Source: Bacillota bacterium
Lineage (GTDB): Bacteria > Bacillota > Dehalobacteriia > UBA4068 > UBA4997
Length of the DNA: 64,000 bases
NCBI GenBank assembly: GCA_021771915.1
Contig: JAETNY010000003.1
Span: 62,001-126,000, forward strand
Reading direction: 5' to 3'
Shown here one piece after another: positions 25,573-33,530 of this stretch; position 1 is the stretch's first letter, and every line of letters begins with the position of its first letter. The notes under the pieces were generated by a model. The model did not search any database. It saw only the letters and a list, made by a program, of their open reading frames with translations, and was not told the origin of the DNA. Both the position numbers and the translations under genes were made by a program.

Positions 25573-25762
25573 ATAGTGGGAGAGATAAGAACACTTTCTG
25601 ACAATATCAAGTTCTTTTGTTTTTTGCCTGACAAAAAGACCCTAAACAGCTGTTTTACTGTTGCTGTGGTCAGCTTTCCGGCGGAAAGCGGTTAGTTATA
25701 CCCTTTTGACGCTGCCAGAATCAGCTCATCTGCTCCACAAAAAGTATAATGGAGTGATTTTT
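25573..25762 (+). promoter_or_regulatory. Long structured leader of the chemoreceptor mRNA
   Basis: This 190-nt leader holds three hairpins. AAGAAC/GTTCTT (25587-25616) is followed by TTGTTTTTTG and looks like an early terminator. ACAGC/GCTGT spans 25646-25667, and CTTTCC-GGC-GGAAAG spans 25674-25688. Riboswitches, especially for cyclic di-GMP, often control chemoreceptor genes, but I do not recognise a known aptamer here. Confidence 0.4.
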
Positions 25763-27724
25763 ATGAAGTTCCAAACCGTCCGAAAACGAATTTTTGTTTC
25801 AACCTTAATTATGGTAATGGTACCATTGATTTTACTTTCAGTATTTTATTGCTTCTCCTGCTACCATACCGCAGTTAAGCTTGTAAGCAGTGATGTCCAG
25901 CGTCTGGCATTGGTATCCTCCAACCGTACCAGCTGGGAATTGCAAAACTATTTGACTCTGGCCGAAACCGCAGGCTTAAAACGTGATTTAACATCTGATG
26001 AATTTTCCGAAACTGACAAGTTGTCCACATTACAGCATCTGACAGAAATCTTTAATGTGGACCGTGGCAACATCATCAGAGTCGATGGTGTGGAAATCAC
26101 TGAGGGCAAAGATTTTACCAGCCGTGAATATTATCAGAATGCCATGCAGGGAAAAACTACTATCACGGAACCCTTTACCTCCGCACTGACCAATCAAACC
26201 ACAACTATTATTGCTGCACCGCTCTGGCGCGGCGGCCGTGCAGACACAGAAATTGCCGGCTGCGTTTACTTTGCTGTTGACCATGACTTCCTTGGTGTTA
26301 TTATGAATAACCTTTGTCTGACAGAAAACACCAAAGCCTATATCTTTAATGCCCAAGGTGAAGTAATTGCTCAATCCAATTTACATAATGAATCCAACAG
26401 TAAAGACGATCTTAACCTGGCTGACTTGCAAGAAATGTATGCCAATGTTGTAACAGGACAGGCCGGTGGTCAGATTTATAAACTGAACGGCACTTCTGAA
26501 ATTATTGGCTATTCTCAAATTGCCAGCATGAGCGATTGGACAGTTGTTGTCTGTGCTCCGGTTATGGACTTTATGGACGACGTTGTTTCTCTGATTATTC
26601 TGACAATTGTAATCTGTCTGATTACAATTGGTATTGTTACAGTTTTTGCTAACCGAACAGGCAAAAGCATTGGCGCACCGATTAAGACCTGTACAGACCG
26701 TATTATGCTGCTGGCCAATGGCGATTTGAGAACAGAGGTTCCGCAAATTGACTCCAGTGATGAAACTGGTATGCTCTCCACTGCAACCGAGCAAATTGTG
26801 GCTAAGATTAAGCTTATGATTACAGATATTGACCATATTCTTAATTCTATGTCTAACAGCGATTTTGATGTTCACTCCAATATCGGCGATGAAGGTTATC
26901 CGGGCGACTTCCATTCCCTGCTTACCTCAATGCGTGCTATCAATAACAATTTGAGTAAGACCATTCTGGAAATTGACCAGGCCGCTGAACTTGTTTCCAA
27001 CAACTCCCAGCAGGTTTCCAGCGCAGCACAAGCGCTTGGCCAGGGTACTGTGGAACAGGCCGCTTCCGTTGAGGACCTGGAAAATGATATGCGCTCCCTG
27101 ACGATTTACGTACAACAGAACGCCGACAACGCCAACAACGCCAATGTTCAGGTAGTTGAAGTTGGTAAGCAAATCCAGGAAAGCAATGAAAAGATGAACG
27201 AGATGATTAAGGCTATGAACGATATCAACTCAAGTTCTGATGAAATTGCCAAGATTATCAAGACTATTGAAGATATTGCCTTCCAGACCAACATTCTGGC
27301 GCTGAACGCCGCTGTTGAGGCTGCACGTGCTGGCACCGCCGGCAAAGGCTTTGCCGTGGTGGCTGATGAAGTTCGTAACCTGGCTAACAAGTCCGACCAG
27401 GCTGCCAAGGCTACTAAGGAACTGATTAGCCGTTCCATTGAATCGGTTGGCGAAGGTACACGGATTGCCAATGAAACTGCTGTTCAGCTGGAAACCGTTG
27501 TTCAGGGCGCTAACGATATCGTTAATAACATTGGTGAGATTGCCAAGGCTTCTCATAATCAGGCTGAAAGCGTTACCCAGATTAAAGACCGCTTAAGTCA
27601 GATTGCAGCTGTTGTCCAGACTAACTCCGCCACAGCAGAGGAAAGCGCAGCCACGGCTGAAGAACTGCAATCACAATCCAATATCATGAAATCCATGGTT
27701 AACACATTTAACCTCAGACGGTAA
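25763..27724 (+). CDS. Methyl-accepting chemotaxis protein with extracellular Cache domain
   Basis: The start is the ATG at 25763 ([15 protein letters not shown]), preceded by GGAG; the track extends 34 codons into the leader. The 653 residues give a first helix (about 12-35), an extracellular dCache-type sensor (with [21 protein letters not shown]), a second helix near 275-297, a HAMP domain, and a long signalling coiled coil. The highly conserved hairpin tip is [23 protein letters not shown]. It senses an outside ligand and drives CheA. No other chemotaxis gene is in the window. Confidence 0.93.
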   Translation: MKFQTVRKRIFVSTLIMVMVPLILLSVFYCFSCYHTAVKLVSSDVQRLALVSSNRTSWELQNYLTLAETAGLKRDLTSDEFSETDKLSTLQHLTEIFNVDRGNIIRVDGVEITEGKDFTSREYYQNAMQGKTTITEPFTSALTNQTTTIIAAPLWRGGRADTEIAGCVYFAVDHDFLGVIMNNLCLTENTKAYIFNAQGEVIAQSNLHNESNSKDDLNLADLQEMYANVVTGQAGGQIYKLNGTSEIIGYSQIASMSDWTVVVCAPVMDFMDDVVSLIILTIVICLITIGIVTVFANRTGKSIGAPIKTCTDRIMLLANGDLRTEVPQIDSSDETGMLSTATEQIVAKIKLMITDIDHILNSMSNSDFDVHSNIGDEGYPGDFHSLLTSMRAINNNLSKTILEIDQAAELVSNNSQQVSSAAQALGQGTVEQAASVEDLENDMRSLTIYVQQNADNANNANVQVVEVGKQIQESNEKMNEMIKAMNDINSSSDEIAKIIKTIEDIAFQTNILALNAAVEAARAGTAGKGFAVVADEVRNLANKSDQAAKATKELISRSIESVGEGTRIANETAVQLETVVQGANDIVNNIGEIAKASHNQAESVTQIKDRLSQIAAVVQTNSATAEESAATAEELQSQSNIMKSMVNTFNLRR

Positions 27725-27746
27725 ATAAATTACCATGATAATATTG

Positions 27747-27776
27747 AAATATCCCCTCTCTCCAGAGGGGATATTT
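27747..27776 (+). terminator. Terminator after the chemoreceptor gene
   Basis: AAATATCCCCTCT and AGAGGGGATATTT form a perfect 13-bp stem with a four-base CTCC loop, followed by CTTTTAC. Confidence 0.85.
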
Positions 27777-27879
27777 CTTTTACTTGACTTTAATTGAATT
27801 TTTAATCAGGTATAAGTCGATTTATCAGACGGCCAATTTGCGTTTAATGACATCTATGTAATTTCCCCCAGCTTTTTAT

Positions 27880-28032
27880 ATGTTGGCAAAAATGACCAAC
27901 GAGGAAAAAGCAAAGTTGGTTACGGAATTTAGGTGCAGCCTGTTTGAGGATTTGCCGATTAAGCTGGCAGAAGTATTTGAACCGTATAAAATACATTATA
28001 AAACAAAAGCGAGCCCACACATTTCTGTGTGA
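27880..28032 (+). pseudogene. Possible 50-codon ORF or gene remnant
   Basis: The ORF reads MLAKMTNEEKAKLVTEFRCSLFEDLPIKLAEVFEPYKIHYKTKASPHISV. The first 40 residues look protein-like, but there is no ribosome site, and the last ten codons run into a terminator stem. It may be the end of a decayed gene. I do not recognise a family. Confidence 0.25.
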
Positions 28033-28042
28033 GCCCGCTTTT
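28005..28042 (-). terminator. Long bidirectional terminator downstream of the SLH gene
   Basis: AAAAGCGAGCCCACACA pairs with TGTGTGAGCCCGCTTTT in a 17-bp stem with two mismatches, with A- and T-rich ends on both sides. It lies 155 bases after the SLH gene stop. The interval between holds no gene that I can support. Confidence 0.65.
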
Positions 28043-28196
28043 CTAAAACAGTGCGCCAGACCCTCGGCATGCGCTTAAAATTGGAGAGAGAGGATTAAGC
28101 CACACCGGCAAATTACGCACTCTGCCACTCTTTTATATTTAGCTGCTTTTTTGATTTCTATTTTTTGAGCGGCTTTTTTAACTACGTTCTGCGAAC

Positions 28197-31100
28197 TTAC
28201 TTCGCAATGTTCTCACTAAATCTCATCAACAAAGCGGCGATTTCTGCACGAGTAGCGTTGCCTTGTGGACGTAAGGCGCCGTTATCGCCATTCATCAAGC
28301 CCTCGCCGATTGCCCAGCTGATAGCGTTTGTTGCCCAGCTGCTGACTTTAGCGGCGTCGTTGAAGCTGGCCACATTGCCAGCCAGAGAAGTATCATAACC
28401 CTTGTATTCAGCATAGCGGAACAAAATAGCCGCAATCTGCTCACGGGTTACATTGTCATTCGGACCAAAGCGGCCGTCTTCATAACCGTTAACGATATTG
28501 TTGCGAGCTGCCCAGGTTACAGCAGAACTGTAATACTGGCCGCCAGCAGATACGTCGCTGAATTTGCTGGAAGCAGAAACTGCCGGCTCACCTTCCATAC
28601 GGAACAGAACAGTTACAATCTGTGCACGTGTGGTCTTATCGTTCGGGCCAAAGGTGCCGTTCTCATAGCCATTCATCAAGCCGTTTTCAGCAACATAGTT
28701 GATATACTCGGCATACCAGGCGTTGGCCTCAACGTCAGAGAAACGCTTGTTAACATTTGTGGTCTCATCTTTCTTGTCGGAACCGTCAACCTTAACAAAA
28801 CTCGGGGTAATTTTAACCTTGCCGGCCGGCATTACAAATGTATACTTGGTATCGCTAACTTTGGTCAACTCAATAGTATTACCTTTCAGGTCAGTAACAG
28901 TCAGCGTATCCAGCTTATAGCCATCTGCCGGAGCCACTGTAATAGTAACAGTCTGGCCGCGGGTCGGTCTGGTCGGGGTTACGGTAACTTTGCCGCCGGT
29001 AACCTTGGTAGCAATGCTGACATTGCTGCTGGAACCGCCGCCGCCGCTAGAACCGCCACCCTTGTAAGTAAATACATAGGTGCCGATACCATTAGCGTTA
29101 ACATTATCAGTATTTACTTCGGTATTTGTACCAGCAGTAATAGTGGCTTTAACGCCCTGTACATATTCAACAACCGTAAAGGTAATAGTTTTGCCAACAG
29201 TAGCAGTGCCATCTTGCAACAACAAAATACGGCCATTGTCTGCAACTGCATCAACAGCTGCCTGCAATGTTTCATAAGCAACACCGTCTACAACAGCAAC
29301 ACCATTAAAGTCTTTATCAATTTCAAATTCGCTGAAACCATTAGGATTAGTAAAGCTAATTGCATTTCCACCATTCCAGATTTCTTTGTATGCCAAATAA
29401 CGATAAACCTTACCATTGGACTTGGTATGTTTTACAAACAGGTTCTTGTTATAATTGGACAAATTCAATACAGATTTAGCCAAAGGCAAGTAGATAGATA
29501 CCTCTTTTTCAACGGTAACCGGAATACCCTCTTCAACATTAATTGTGTTTCTGCCTGCACCCTCCAGCACCATATTTTTATCATCGGTGGTTACACGTAC
29601 ATCAGCAACAACAGTAATATCAAACTTCAGTTCTGCCGCTACCTTAATGCTCAAACGAGGCACAACAACGGTTTTAACTGCTAAGCCCTCGGGCGCAGCC
29701 AATTCCTTAACCGCGTCAGCAATCGCCTTGGCGCTAACGGTTGTGCTACCAATAGTCAGAGAACCGTCAGCATTTTCTGTCTTGGCCGCAGAAACTGCAT
29801 TTTGAATACCCTCTACCCATGTGCCTTTGGCTGCTTCAGCCGTAGCCTTTTCATCATCAGTAGCATTTGCCGGAACATCTACGCTGGTTTCCGGTGTTAC
29901 AGTAACAAACTGTTCAAGTTTCAAACCAGACAAATCAACATTATATTCAGTTATACCAACTGTAACCTTAGCCGGATTTGCTACAAATTTGCCTTCAACA
30001 TAGTCAATTTTAATACCCTCAGATGTGACGGCAATAAGAACAGTCTCATTACCATCCATATAGCCTAATTGACAATACAGTGCAATCTCTTCATCTGCGC
30101 CAACATTACCGGTAACTACAATTTTCTTGCCTGCCTTATCAGCTACGGCCGTTACTTTCTCCGGATTGCAGATAATTTTAATAATTTCCAGTTCTGCCCA
30201 CTGTGCATAAACTGTTGTGTCCTTGGTGAACACGGTTGCCGCAGTAATCTTGTTGCCGCCCTCTTTAGCGTCAAACCAGCCCAGGAAAGCATAACCCTCT
30301 TTATTAGCGTACGGCATTATTTCTACCTTGCTGTCAACAGTCTTAACCGTGCCGACAACCTTATCTTCGTCCATAAAGGTAACCGTATATTCAACAGCAA
30401 CCTTTTTTGTCCATTTAGCAACCAAAGTAATATTATCATTAATAGGTGTTGTAAAATCAAAAGGCTCGGTTGCGTCTTTTGCATACCAACCAGCAAAATC
30501 AAAACCAGACTTGGTCGGCTGATTAGGCTCAGTAGCGGTCTTCCCTGCTTCAACTTTCTGGTCTGCAACCAAGCTGCCACCGTCAGTATCAAAGGTTACG
30601 GTATAAACACCTGTACCCTCCGGCTTAACAGTGATTGTGGAAGTACCTTTAATATTGGAATTGCCTTTAGCAGTTGCGGTAATAGTGGCAGAGCCCTCTT
30701 TTACAGCAGTAACAATACCATTTTCATCAACAGTAGCAACTGCTGGGTCGCTGCTGCTCCAGATTACAGTTTTATCAAATGCACCTGTGCCGGTAACAGT
30801 AGCAATCAGCTGCACAGTAGCTTCATCGCCACCAACAACCAAAGTTGTAGTAATCGGAGTAACTGTTACTTTAGTTATTGTAGCTTCCTCTTCATTCTTA
30901 GTCCACTGCGCATAAATAGTTGTATCAGCGTCAAAGGTTGTATTTTCAGTAACCTTATCACCATCGGTGGCAGCAGTGAACCAGCCATTAAAGGTATAGC
31001 CCTCTTTGGTCGGTACCGGCAAAGTACCAATAGCAGCACCCTTGCTAATTGTAACAATATTGTCACCACTAATAGTACCACCATTACCATCAAAGGTAAT

Positions 31101-31517
31101 TTTTACTTCTTCAACTTCAGCGGCTTCAACAGTCAAAGTTGTTTTTGCCACACCCTGGCCACCGTCCTTGGTAACGGTAACACTGATTTCAGCGGTACCT
31201 GTGGCCTGCGCATCGGCAACAACCTTTGCTGTTTTGCCATTGCCTGTTACACTAACATCATTGTTATTGCTAGACCAGGCAAAAGTATAACCGGTCATTT
31301 CGGTATCAGACTGATTGCTGTAAACAATATCTTTTACAGTAAGCGTAACACCAGCTTCATCACCAGCTGTAATTTTAGTTGGATTGCTGGTATCAAAATT
31401 CACCGTATAAACATTGTCAGCCTGAGCCGTAGGCTCATCAGCCGCAAACACAGAAAACGGCATCATTGTGAAAACCATGCAAAAAATTAACAGCTTGGCT
31501 AAAAATTTTTTACTCAT
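28197..31517 (-). CDS. Large S-layer-homology surface protein with Big and InlB-type repeats
   Basis: A 1106-residue exported protein. The signal peptide is about 26 residues (cut after SVFA). An Ig-like stretch is followed by a Listeria-Bacteroides (Flg_new/InlB) repeat at about 139-204, a Big_2 domain at about 205-300 (VIWSSSDPAVATVDENGIVTAVKEGSATI), and two more InlB-type repeats at about 302-369 and 375-442. A long unassigned region comes next, then a GGGSSGGGGSS linker near 820, a bacterial repeat domain, and three SLH domains from about 925 to the end that bind cell-wall polymer. AGGAG precedes the ATG. No strong promoter lies between the gene and the inverted repeat 171 bp upstream, which suggests control by the invertible segment next door. 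Confidence 0.92.
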   Translation of the reverse strand: MSKKFLAKLLIFCMVFTMMPFSVFAADEPTAQADNVYTVNFDTSNPTKITAGDEAGVTLTVKDIVYSNQSDTEMTGYTFAWSSNNNDVSVTGNGKTAKVVADAQATGTAEISVTVTKDGGQGVAKTTLTVEAAEVEEVKITFDGNGGTISGDNIVTISKGAAIGTLPVPTKEGYTFNGWFTAATDGDKVTENTTFDADTTIYAQWTKNEEEATITKVTVTPITTTLVVGGDEATVQLIATVTGTGAFDKTVIWSSSDPAVATVDENGIVTAVKEGSATITATAKGNSNIKGTSTITVKPEGTGVYTVTFDTDGGSLVADQKVEAGKTATEPNQPTKSGFDFAGWYAKDATEPFDFTTPINDNITLVAKWTKKVAVEYTVTFMDEDKVVGTVKTVDSKVEIMPYANKEGYAFLGWFDAKEGGNKITAATVFTKDTTVYAQWAELEIIKIICNPEKVTAVADKAGKKIVVTGNVGADEEIALYCQLGYMDGNETVLIAVTSEGIKIDYVEGKFVANPAKVTVGITEYNVDLSGLKLEQFVTVTPETSVDVPANATDDEKATAEAAKGTWVEGIQNAVSAAKTENADGSLTIGSTTVSAKAIADAVKELAAPEGLAVKTVVVPRLSIKVAAELKFDITVVADVRVTTDDKNMVLEGAGRNTINVEEGIPVTVEKEVSIYLPLAKSVLNLSNYNKNLFVKHTKSNGKVYRYLAYKEIWNGGNAISFTNPNGFSEFEIDKDFNGVAVVDGVAYETLQAAVDAVADNGRILLLQDGTATVGKTITFTVVEYVQGVKATITAGTNTEVNTDNVNANGIGTYVFTYKGGGSSGGGGSSSNVSIATKVTGGKVTVTPTRPTRGQTVTITVAPADGYKLDTLTVTDLKGNTIELTKVSDTKYTFVMPAGKVKITPSFVKVDGSDKKDETTNVNKRFSDVEANAWYAEYINYVAENGLMNGYENGTFGPNDKTTRAQIVTVLFRMEGEPAVSASSKFSDVSAGGQYYSSAVTWAARNNIVNGYEDGRFGPNDNVTREQIAAILFRYAEYKGYDTSLAGNVASFNDAAKVSSWATNAISWAIGEGLMNGDNGALRPQGNATRAEIAALLMRFSENIAK

Positions 31518-31687
31518 TTTTTTGTCTTTCTCCTTTCTTAAAAATCAAAACTTCATACATCTATAACAACATGAAACAATATCGTTAACAAAAACCACCT
31601 CCCAGTTTACGTTAAAAAAATACTTTAAACTAAATTTATATTTTTTTAACCTTGGTGAATAATAATATAAGAAAAAGTAAATAAAAG
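31518..31687 (-). other. SLH gene leader between the ATG and the left inverted repeat
   Basis: This AT-rich 170-bp leader has the AGGAG site and only a weak promoter candidate (TTGTTA with TGTTAT 17 bases on). Its far end carries TTTACTTTTTCTT on the minus strand, which is complementary to AAGAAAAAGTAAA inside the right end of the invertible segment. Confidence 0.5.
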
Positions 31688-31717
31688 CTTTCATAAAGTG
31701 TTTTTACTTTACGAAAA
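31688..31717 (-). repeat. Left inverted repeat (recombination site) of the putative inverton
   Basis: Read on the minus strand, this 30-bp site begins TTTTCGTAAAGTAAAAACA and matches the right site on the plus strand at 27 of 30 positions, including the first 19. It has the form of a tyrosine recombinase core: two inverted arms, TTTCGTAAAGT and ACTTTATGAAA, around a short centre AAAAAC. The centre is identical only when the two sites are compared in inverted orientation. Confidence 0.75.
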
Positions 31718-31810
31718 AACGCCGACAAAGCCAACTCCAACCTGTTTTTTAAACAAACTGACCAGAATTTTTGACGGCGATAAAAATTTTTATAAGTTTT
31801 TAAAACAACA

Positions 31811-31846
31811 AACACCCACGCCGCTTGGCCAAACAGCGCAGGTGTT
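31811..31846 (-). terminator. Terminator-like hairpin inside the left end of the segment
   Basis: On the minus strand AACACC...GGTGTT pair with additional inner GC pairs, followed by TGTTGTTTT. It would stop leftward transcription before the SLH gene in the present orientation. A weak TTACAG-18-TATAAC promoter candidate lies just upstream of it. Confidence 0.5.
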
Positions 31847-31919
31847 ATAAAATGTATACAGGAAAAGCTGTAATAACAACGGTTCGTCTTGATTTGACTT
31901 AAAAATTTTTAATTCTTAA

Positions 31920-31945
31920 AATCGTCACCTGGCAGAGTGGCGATT
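31920..31945 (-). terminator. Terminator of the recombinase gene
   Basis: AATCG-T-CAC pairs with GTG-G-CGATT around a seven-base loop. Both strands have T-rich flanks (CTTTTT on the plus side, TTTTAAG on the minus side). It lies about 90 bases after the recombinase stop. Confidence 0.55.
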
Positions 31946-32032
31946 CTTTTTATGCATACGCTTAAATATTATCGTGACCATGAAAGCCCCAATATGAAAA
32001 GTTATCCGTATCGGCATAATCTCACAACCACA

Positions 32033-33172
32033 TCAGTCAAAATTTAAACCGTGCAGGGTGTTCACAAGCTCCATATCGGCGCGTTTCTGTGCCAGACTGG
32101 GGTGTACATAAAGCTGCATGGTCGTGCGGATATTGGCATGACCCAAAATTTCGCTCAGACTTTTAACATTGCCGCCCAAAGCAATAAAACGGCTGGCAAA
32201 AGTATGCCGCAATACATGAAAATTGCGTACTGGTATACCGCAACGCTTTAGAAGGCTGGCAAAACGATATTGCATCGTGCGCGGTTCTAATGGCCGTTGA
32301 CCGCCGAAAATATAAGACTGTTCTGCCCGAATCTTAGCCGAACGGGCAAGCAACGCCAGCAAATCAGCCGTTAACGGTATAGTACGCCGGGCGGCTTCTG
32401 TTTTCGGCGTTTGCAGCAAAAGTTCAGAATGACCGTTTTGCGTCACTCTTTGCACCGTTCGCTGCACCGTCAGCGTCTGCGCCGTCCAGTCAATATCGGA
32501 CCAGCGCAGCGCACAAACCTCCCCCAAACGCAAACCGCTGTTTAAACAAAGCAAAACCGCGGCCTGACTGACAGAGGATGCCGCCAAAAGATTTTCCGTC
32601 AGTTGACAAACCTCCGGTTCTGTAAAAATCTCCGGCTTGCCGGCACAGCGCGCCGCCGGCGGCCGCAGGTTCAAAATTGCCGCAGACTGGGCAATGGCAA
32701 AATCACGCGCCGCCATTTTGACGGCGGATTTTATCAGGCTCAATATATCGGCTATTGTTTTGGCCGCCAAACCGCCCTGCTTATCCAAACGACCACTTTG
32801 CATTTTGTTAGCCATAAAAGCGGCAATTTTTTGCGCCGTCAGCTTACTTAGCAGACAGCCGCCTAGTTCCGGCAAAATTTGAGTATTCAGCAAACCGGCA
32901 TATCGAGCATAGCTGGAGGGTTTTAAAATCGGCTGCTTTCGATGCAGCCAATCAGCAAAAAGTTTCTGCACAGTCAGCTGACTGCCAGGTTGGGGCTTGG
33001 CATTCTGGCTGGCCGCCAGCTGCTGCTTGCAAATCAGAAGTTTTTGACGCACCGCTGCGCAGGTTCTGCCATAAACAGAAACATACTTCTGGCGCCCCTC
33101 CTGCCACACCAGATAACGCCCCTCCCAACGGCCGTCACGCCTTTTATAAATGTTTTCTCCTCTTTTGCTCAT
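32033..33172 (-). CDS. Tyrosine recombinase / integrase inside the inverted repeats
   Basis: A 379-residue site-specific recombinase. The N-terminus (GENIYKRRDGRWEGRYLVW) resembles the AP2-like DNA-binding arm domain of Tn916-type integrases. A SAM-like core-binding domain spans about 70-160, and the catalytic domain follows. Active-site residues are visible: Arg in SGLRLGEVCALRW, His-X-X-Arg in HVLRHTFASR, His in LGHANI and the nucleophile Tyr in TTMQLYVHPS. GGGGAG lies seven bases before the ATG. No excisionase, relaxase or other cargo is nearby, unlike a normal integrative element. It sits alone between inverted core-like sites and beside a surface protein gene, which points to DNA inversion as its job. 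Confidence 0.9.
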   Translation of the reverse strand: MSKRGENIYKRRDGRWEGRYLVWQEGRQKYVSVYGRTCAAVRQKLLICKQQLAASQNAKPQPGSQLTVQKLFADWLHRKQPILKPSSYARYAGLLNTQILPELGGCLLSKLTAQKIAAFMANKMQSGRLDKQGGLAAKTIADILSLIKSAVKMAARDFAIAQSAAILNLRPPAARCAGKPEIFTEPEVCQLTENLLAASSVSQAAVLLCLNSGLRLGEVCALRWSDIDWTAQTLTVQRTVQRVTQNGHSELLLQTPKTEAARRTIPLTADLLALLARSAKIRAEQSYIFGGQRPLEPRTMQYRFASLLKRCGIPVRNFHVLRHTFASRFIALGGNVKSLSEILGHANIRTTMQLYVHPSLAQKRADMELVNTLHGLNFD

Positions 33173-33319
33173 CTGATTACTCCCCTTTTGAGTCTAACTA
33201 CGACAACTTTTTGACCATTTTTTTGACGGCTAAAAGCCTTTTATAATGACAATTAACTGCCTAAAAAATAGAATTTTTGTTTTACTTGTAAAAAAGTTCA
33301 ATAAATTTTTTATAAATTA

Positions 33320-33348
33320 TTGACTTGTCTGCCATAAAACCTTATAAT
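33320..33348 (+). promoter_or_regulatory. Strong outward promoter at the right end of the inverton
   Basis: TTGACT and a perfect TATAAT are spaced by exactly 17 bases. It points right, away from the recombinase gene, into the right inverted repeat 27 bases further on. There is no plus-strand gene in front of it. It is the best candidate for a switchable promoter of the SLH gene. Confidence 0.75.
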
Positions 33349-33367
33349 ATAGATAAGAAAAAGTAAA

Positions 33368-33411
33368 AGCAGGATTTTCGTAAAGTAAAAACATTTTACG
33401 AAAACCCTGCT
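33368..33411 (+). terminator. Orientation-dependent hairpin around the right repeat
   Basis: AGCAGG inside and CCTGCT outside the right repeat extend its stem to about 17 bp with one mismatch, and TTATTTT follows. In the present orientation this hairpin would stop the outward promoter. After inversion the outer half would be replaced by the SLH leader and the lower stem lost. Confidence 0.5.
33375..33404 (+). repeat. Right inverted repeat (recombination site) of the putative inverton
   Basis: This site starts TTTTCGTAAAGTAAAAACA and ends TTTTACGAAAA, with near-perfect inverted arms around the same centre as the left site. The two differ at three positions, all in the second half. Confidence 0.75.
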
Positions 33412-33446
33412 TATTTTAATCGCCGCCGCAGTTTTAAAACAATGCA

Positions 33447-33480
33447 AAATCCCTCTTAAAACAGCGTTAAGAGGGATTTT
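33447..33480. terminator. Bidirectional terminator between the inverton and panE
   Basis: AAAATCCCTCTTAA and TTAAGAGGGATTTT form a perfect 14-bp stem with a six-base loop. It can end panE transcription from the right and the outward inverton promoter from the left. Confidence 0.8.
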
Positions 33481-33530
33481 GATGTGAACACTTCGCTATG
33501 GCAAGGCCAACTTATATGTTATTAATATTT

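Larger units (their letters stand above)
31688..33404. mobile_element. Putative invertible promoter segment with its own tyrosine recombinase
   Basis: This 1.7-kb segment is bounded by inverted 30-bp repeats and holds one gene, a tyrosine recombinase, with about 315 bp and 200 bp of non-coding DNA at its ends. A strong TTGACT-17-TATAAT promoter lies just inside the right end and points out to the right, where only terminators and a convergent gene lie. Inverting the segment would place that promoter about 220 bases before the SLH surface gene. Two hairpins between the recombinase and the SLH gene would block other transcription. The state read here is predicted to be OFF. Inversion is inferred; a simple excisable element is less likely because the core centres are inverted. 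Confidence 0.68.

Noticed and set aside
28060-28140. tRNA-like stretch (GGAGAGAGAGGATT...) downstream of the SLH gene
   Set aside because: No acceptor stem, anticodon arm or T-loop could be paired on either strand.
30069-31490. 473-residue plus-strand ORF across the SLH gene
   Set aside because: Shadow of the SLH coding sequence, with biased Cys/Asn/Ile composition, no ribosome site and no domain.
31688-33404. Integrative element with attL/attR around the recombinase
   Set aside because: There is no excisionase, relaxase or cargo, and the core centres match only in inverted orientation. An invertible segment explains the structure better, but excision is not formally excluded.
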